From Deltaproteobacteria bacterium (GTDB lineage: Bacteria; Myxococcota_A; Polyangia; GCA-2747355; JADLHG01), in contig JADLHG010000040.1 in NCBI GenBank assembly GCA_020848905.1, forward strand, positions 1 to 64,000: DNA of 64,000 nt, given 5' to 3'. This document shows, piece after piece, positions 63,535 to 64,000 of the stretch. The notes under the pieces were generated by a model, which was given only the letters and a program-made list of their open reading frames with translations, was not told the DNA's origin and did not search any database. The stretch's first letter is position 1. Each line of letters opens with the position of its first letter. The position numbers were made by a program, and so were the translations under genes.

Positions 63535-64000
63535 AGGCCATGGCCGGTCTCCTCGAACACGGCCTCGTGCCGCTCATCCTCACGGCCGAGCGGAGCGGCC
63601 TCCTCGCCGAGCTGGACCGCGCGCCCGGCACCGCGCAGGAGCTCGCCGCGCGCGGCGGCCTGCACCCGCGGGCCACCGCGATGGTGCTGGACGCTCTGTA
63701 CGCGGTGGGCGTCTGCTCGCGTACCGAGGCTGGCGTGTTCGAGCGCCCGTCCGGGGCCGAGCGCACCTTCCCCTGGGCGCGGCTACCCCGCTTCCTCGCG
63801 ACGGGAGAGGTGGACCCGCAGATCGACGGCGGAGCGCGCGGGGAAGGGTACGCGCGGGTCGTCTCGATGCTGGCCCAGCGCTTCGAGCCCTGGGCCGCCG
63901 CGCTCGCGGCGCGACTCGCGGCGGTCGACTGCATCCTCGACGTGGGGGCTGGCTCGGGGGTCTGGAGTCTGGCCATGGCCACCCGCTCACCCGGTGCGCG
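63531..64000 (+). CDS. SAM-dependent methyltransferase, partial (runs off the window)
   Basis: About 157 residues are in the window and the gene continues beyond base 64000. The start overlaps the ATP-grasp stop (ATGA), so it is the third gene of the operon. A winged-helix dimerisation-type segment (TAERSGLLAELDRAPGTAQELAARGGLHPRATAMVLDALYAVG) precedes the first glycine-rich SAM motif (ILDVGAGSGVWSLAMA). This is the layout of small-molecule O-methyltransferases. The linkage to a phosphotransferase-like pair suggests modification of one small compound by phosphorylation and methylation. Confidence 0.85.
   Translation, partial: MKAMAGLLEHGLVPLILTAERSGLLAELDRAPGTAQELAARGGLHPRATAMVLDALYAVGVCSRTEAGVFERPSGAERTFPWARLPRFLATGEVDPQIDGGARGEGYARVVSMLAQRFEPWAAALAARLAAVDCILDVGAGSGVWSLAMATRSPGA

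Overview
The window is GC-rich DNA from what is most likely a myxobacterium-like member of the Myxococcota (former Deltaproteobacteria). This is inferred from several traits. There are many secreted lipoproteins with Asp-rich linkers, and one surface protein has a C-terminal tail resembling a MYXO-CTERM sorting signal. There are Cys-rich lipoproteins of a type recurrent in myxobacteria. The imuA-imuB-dnaE2 cassette is preceded by a GAAC-N4-GTTC type LexA box. I see no rRNA, tRNA, CRISPR array, insertion sequence or prophage. The gene order looks like ordinary chromosome with many small lineage-specific secreted proteins.

Layout. 0.4-6.3 kb: a small secreted protein, then the SOS mutagenesis operon imuA-imuB-dnaE2 (minus strand). 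6.4-15.5 kb: a small membrane protein, a LamG-like gene fragment, a propeller-repeat lipoprotein, a large surface protein with a sorting tail, an orphan AmrS radical SAM enzyme, and an exported protein resembling ADP-dependent sugar kinases. 15.5-19.6 kb: a von Willebrand A / thrombospondin-3 lipoprotein, then a tatD and ferredoxin-NADP-reductase-like pair. 19.8-25.4 kb: a MacA/LolD/FtsX-type ABC export operon and an ammonium transporter. 25.5-28.6 kb: a gene broken by a 14-bp tandem duplication, a lipoprotein and an NCS1 nucleobase permease. 28.7-35.2 kb: a zinc-ribbon protein and a probable envelope polysaccharide or lipid cluster (radical SAM, CDP-alcohol phosphatidyltransferase, Trm112-like methyltransferase, flippase, glycosyltransferase). 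35.3-42.1 kb: EttA, a FecR-domain protein, a histidine kinase facing a response regulator, and a secreted metallopeptidase. 42.3-46.7 kb: a PHP-domain lipoprotein, a PPC-like lipoprotein and a PEBP lipoprotein. 46.8-48.7 kb: the cysK-cysE cysteine operon. 48.9-53.8 kb: two secreted proteins, then a lipoprotein resembling animal protein-arginine deiminase, translationally coupled to a helical-repeat protein. 53.9-58.3 kb: an oversized GlmS-like protein and glutaminyl-tRNA synthetase. 58.4-64 kb: an ankyrin protein and a MerR regulator, divergent from an operon encoding a split rifampin-phosphotransferase / PEP-synthase-like enzyme and a methyltransferase that runs off the end.

The most unusual items are four. 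The lipoprotein PAD keeps the calcium-binding middle domain, the catalytic residues and the C-terminal spacing of animal PADs. The dikinase-like enzyme is split and gene-order-inverted, and it is controlled from an overlapping bidirectional promoter whose two -10 boxes share one palindrome. The exported ADP-dependent-kinase-like protein is the third. The fourth is the 879-residue GlmS-like protein, which has two insertions and altered glutaminase motifs. Minus-strand start codons were moved inward from the longest open frames where signal peptides, ribosome sites or family alignments required it.
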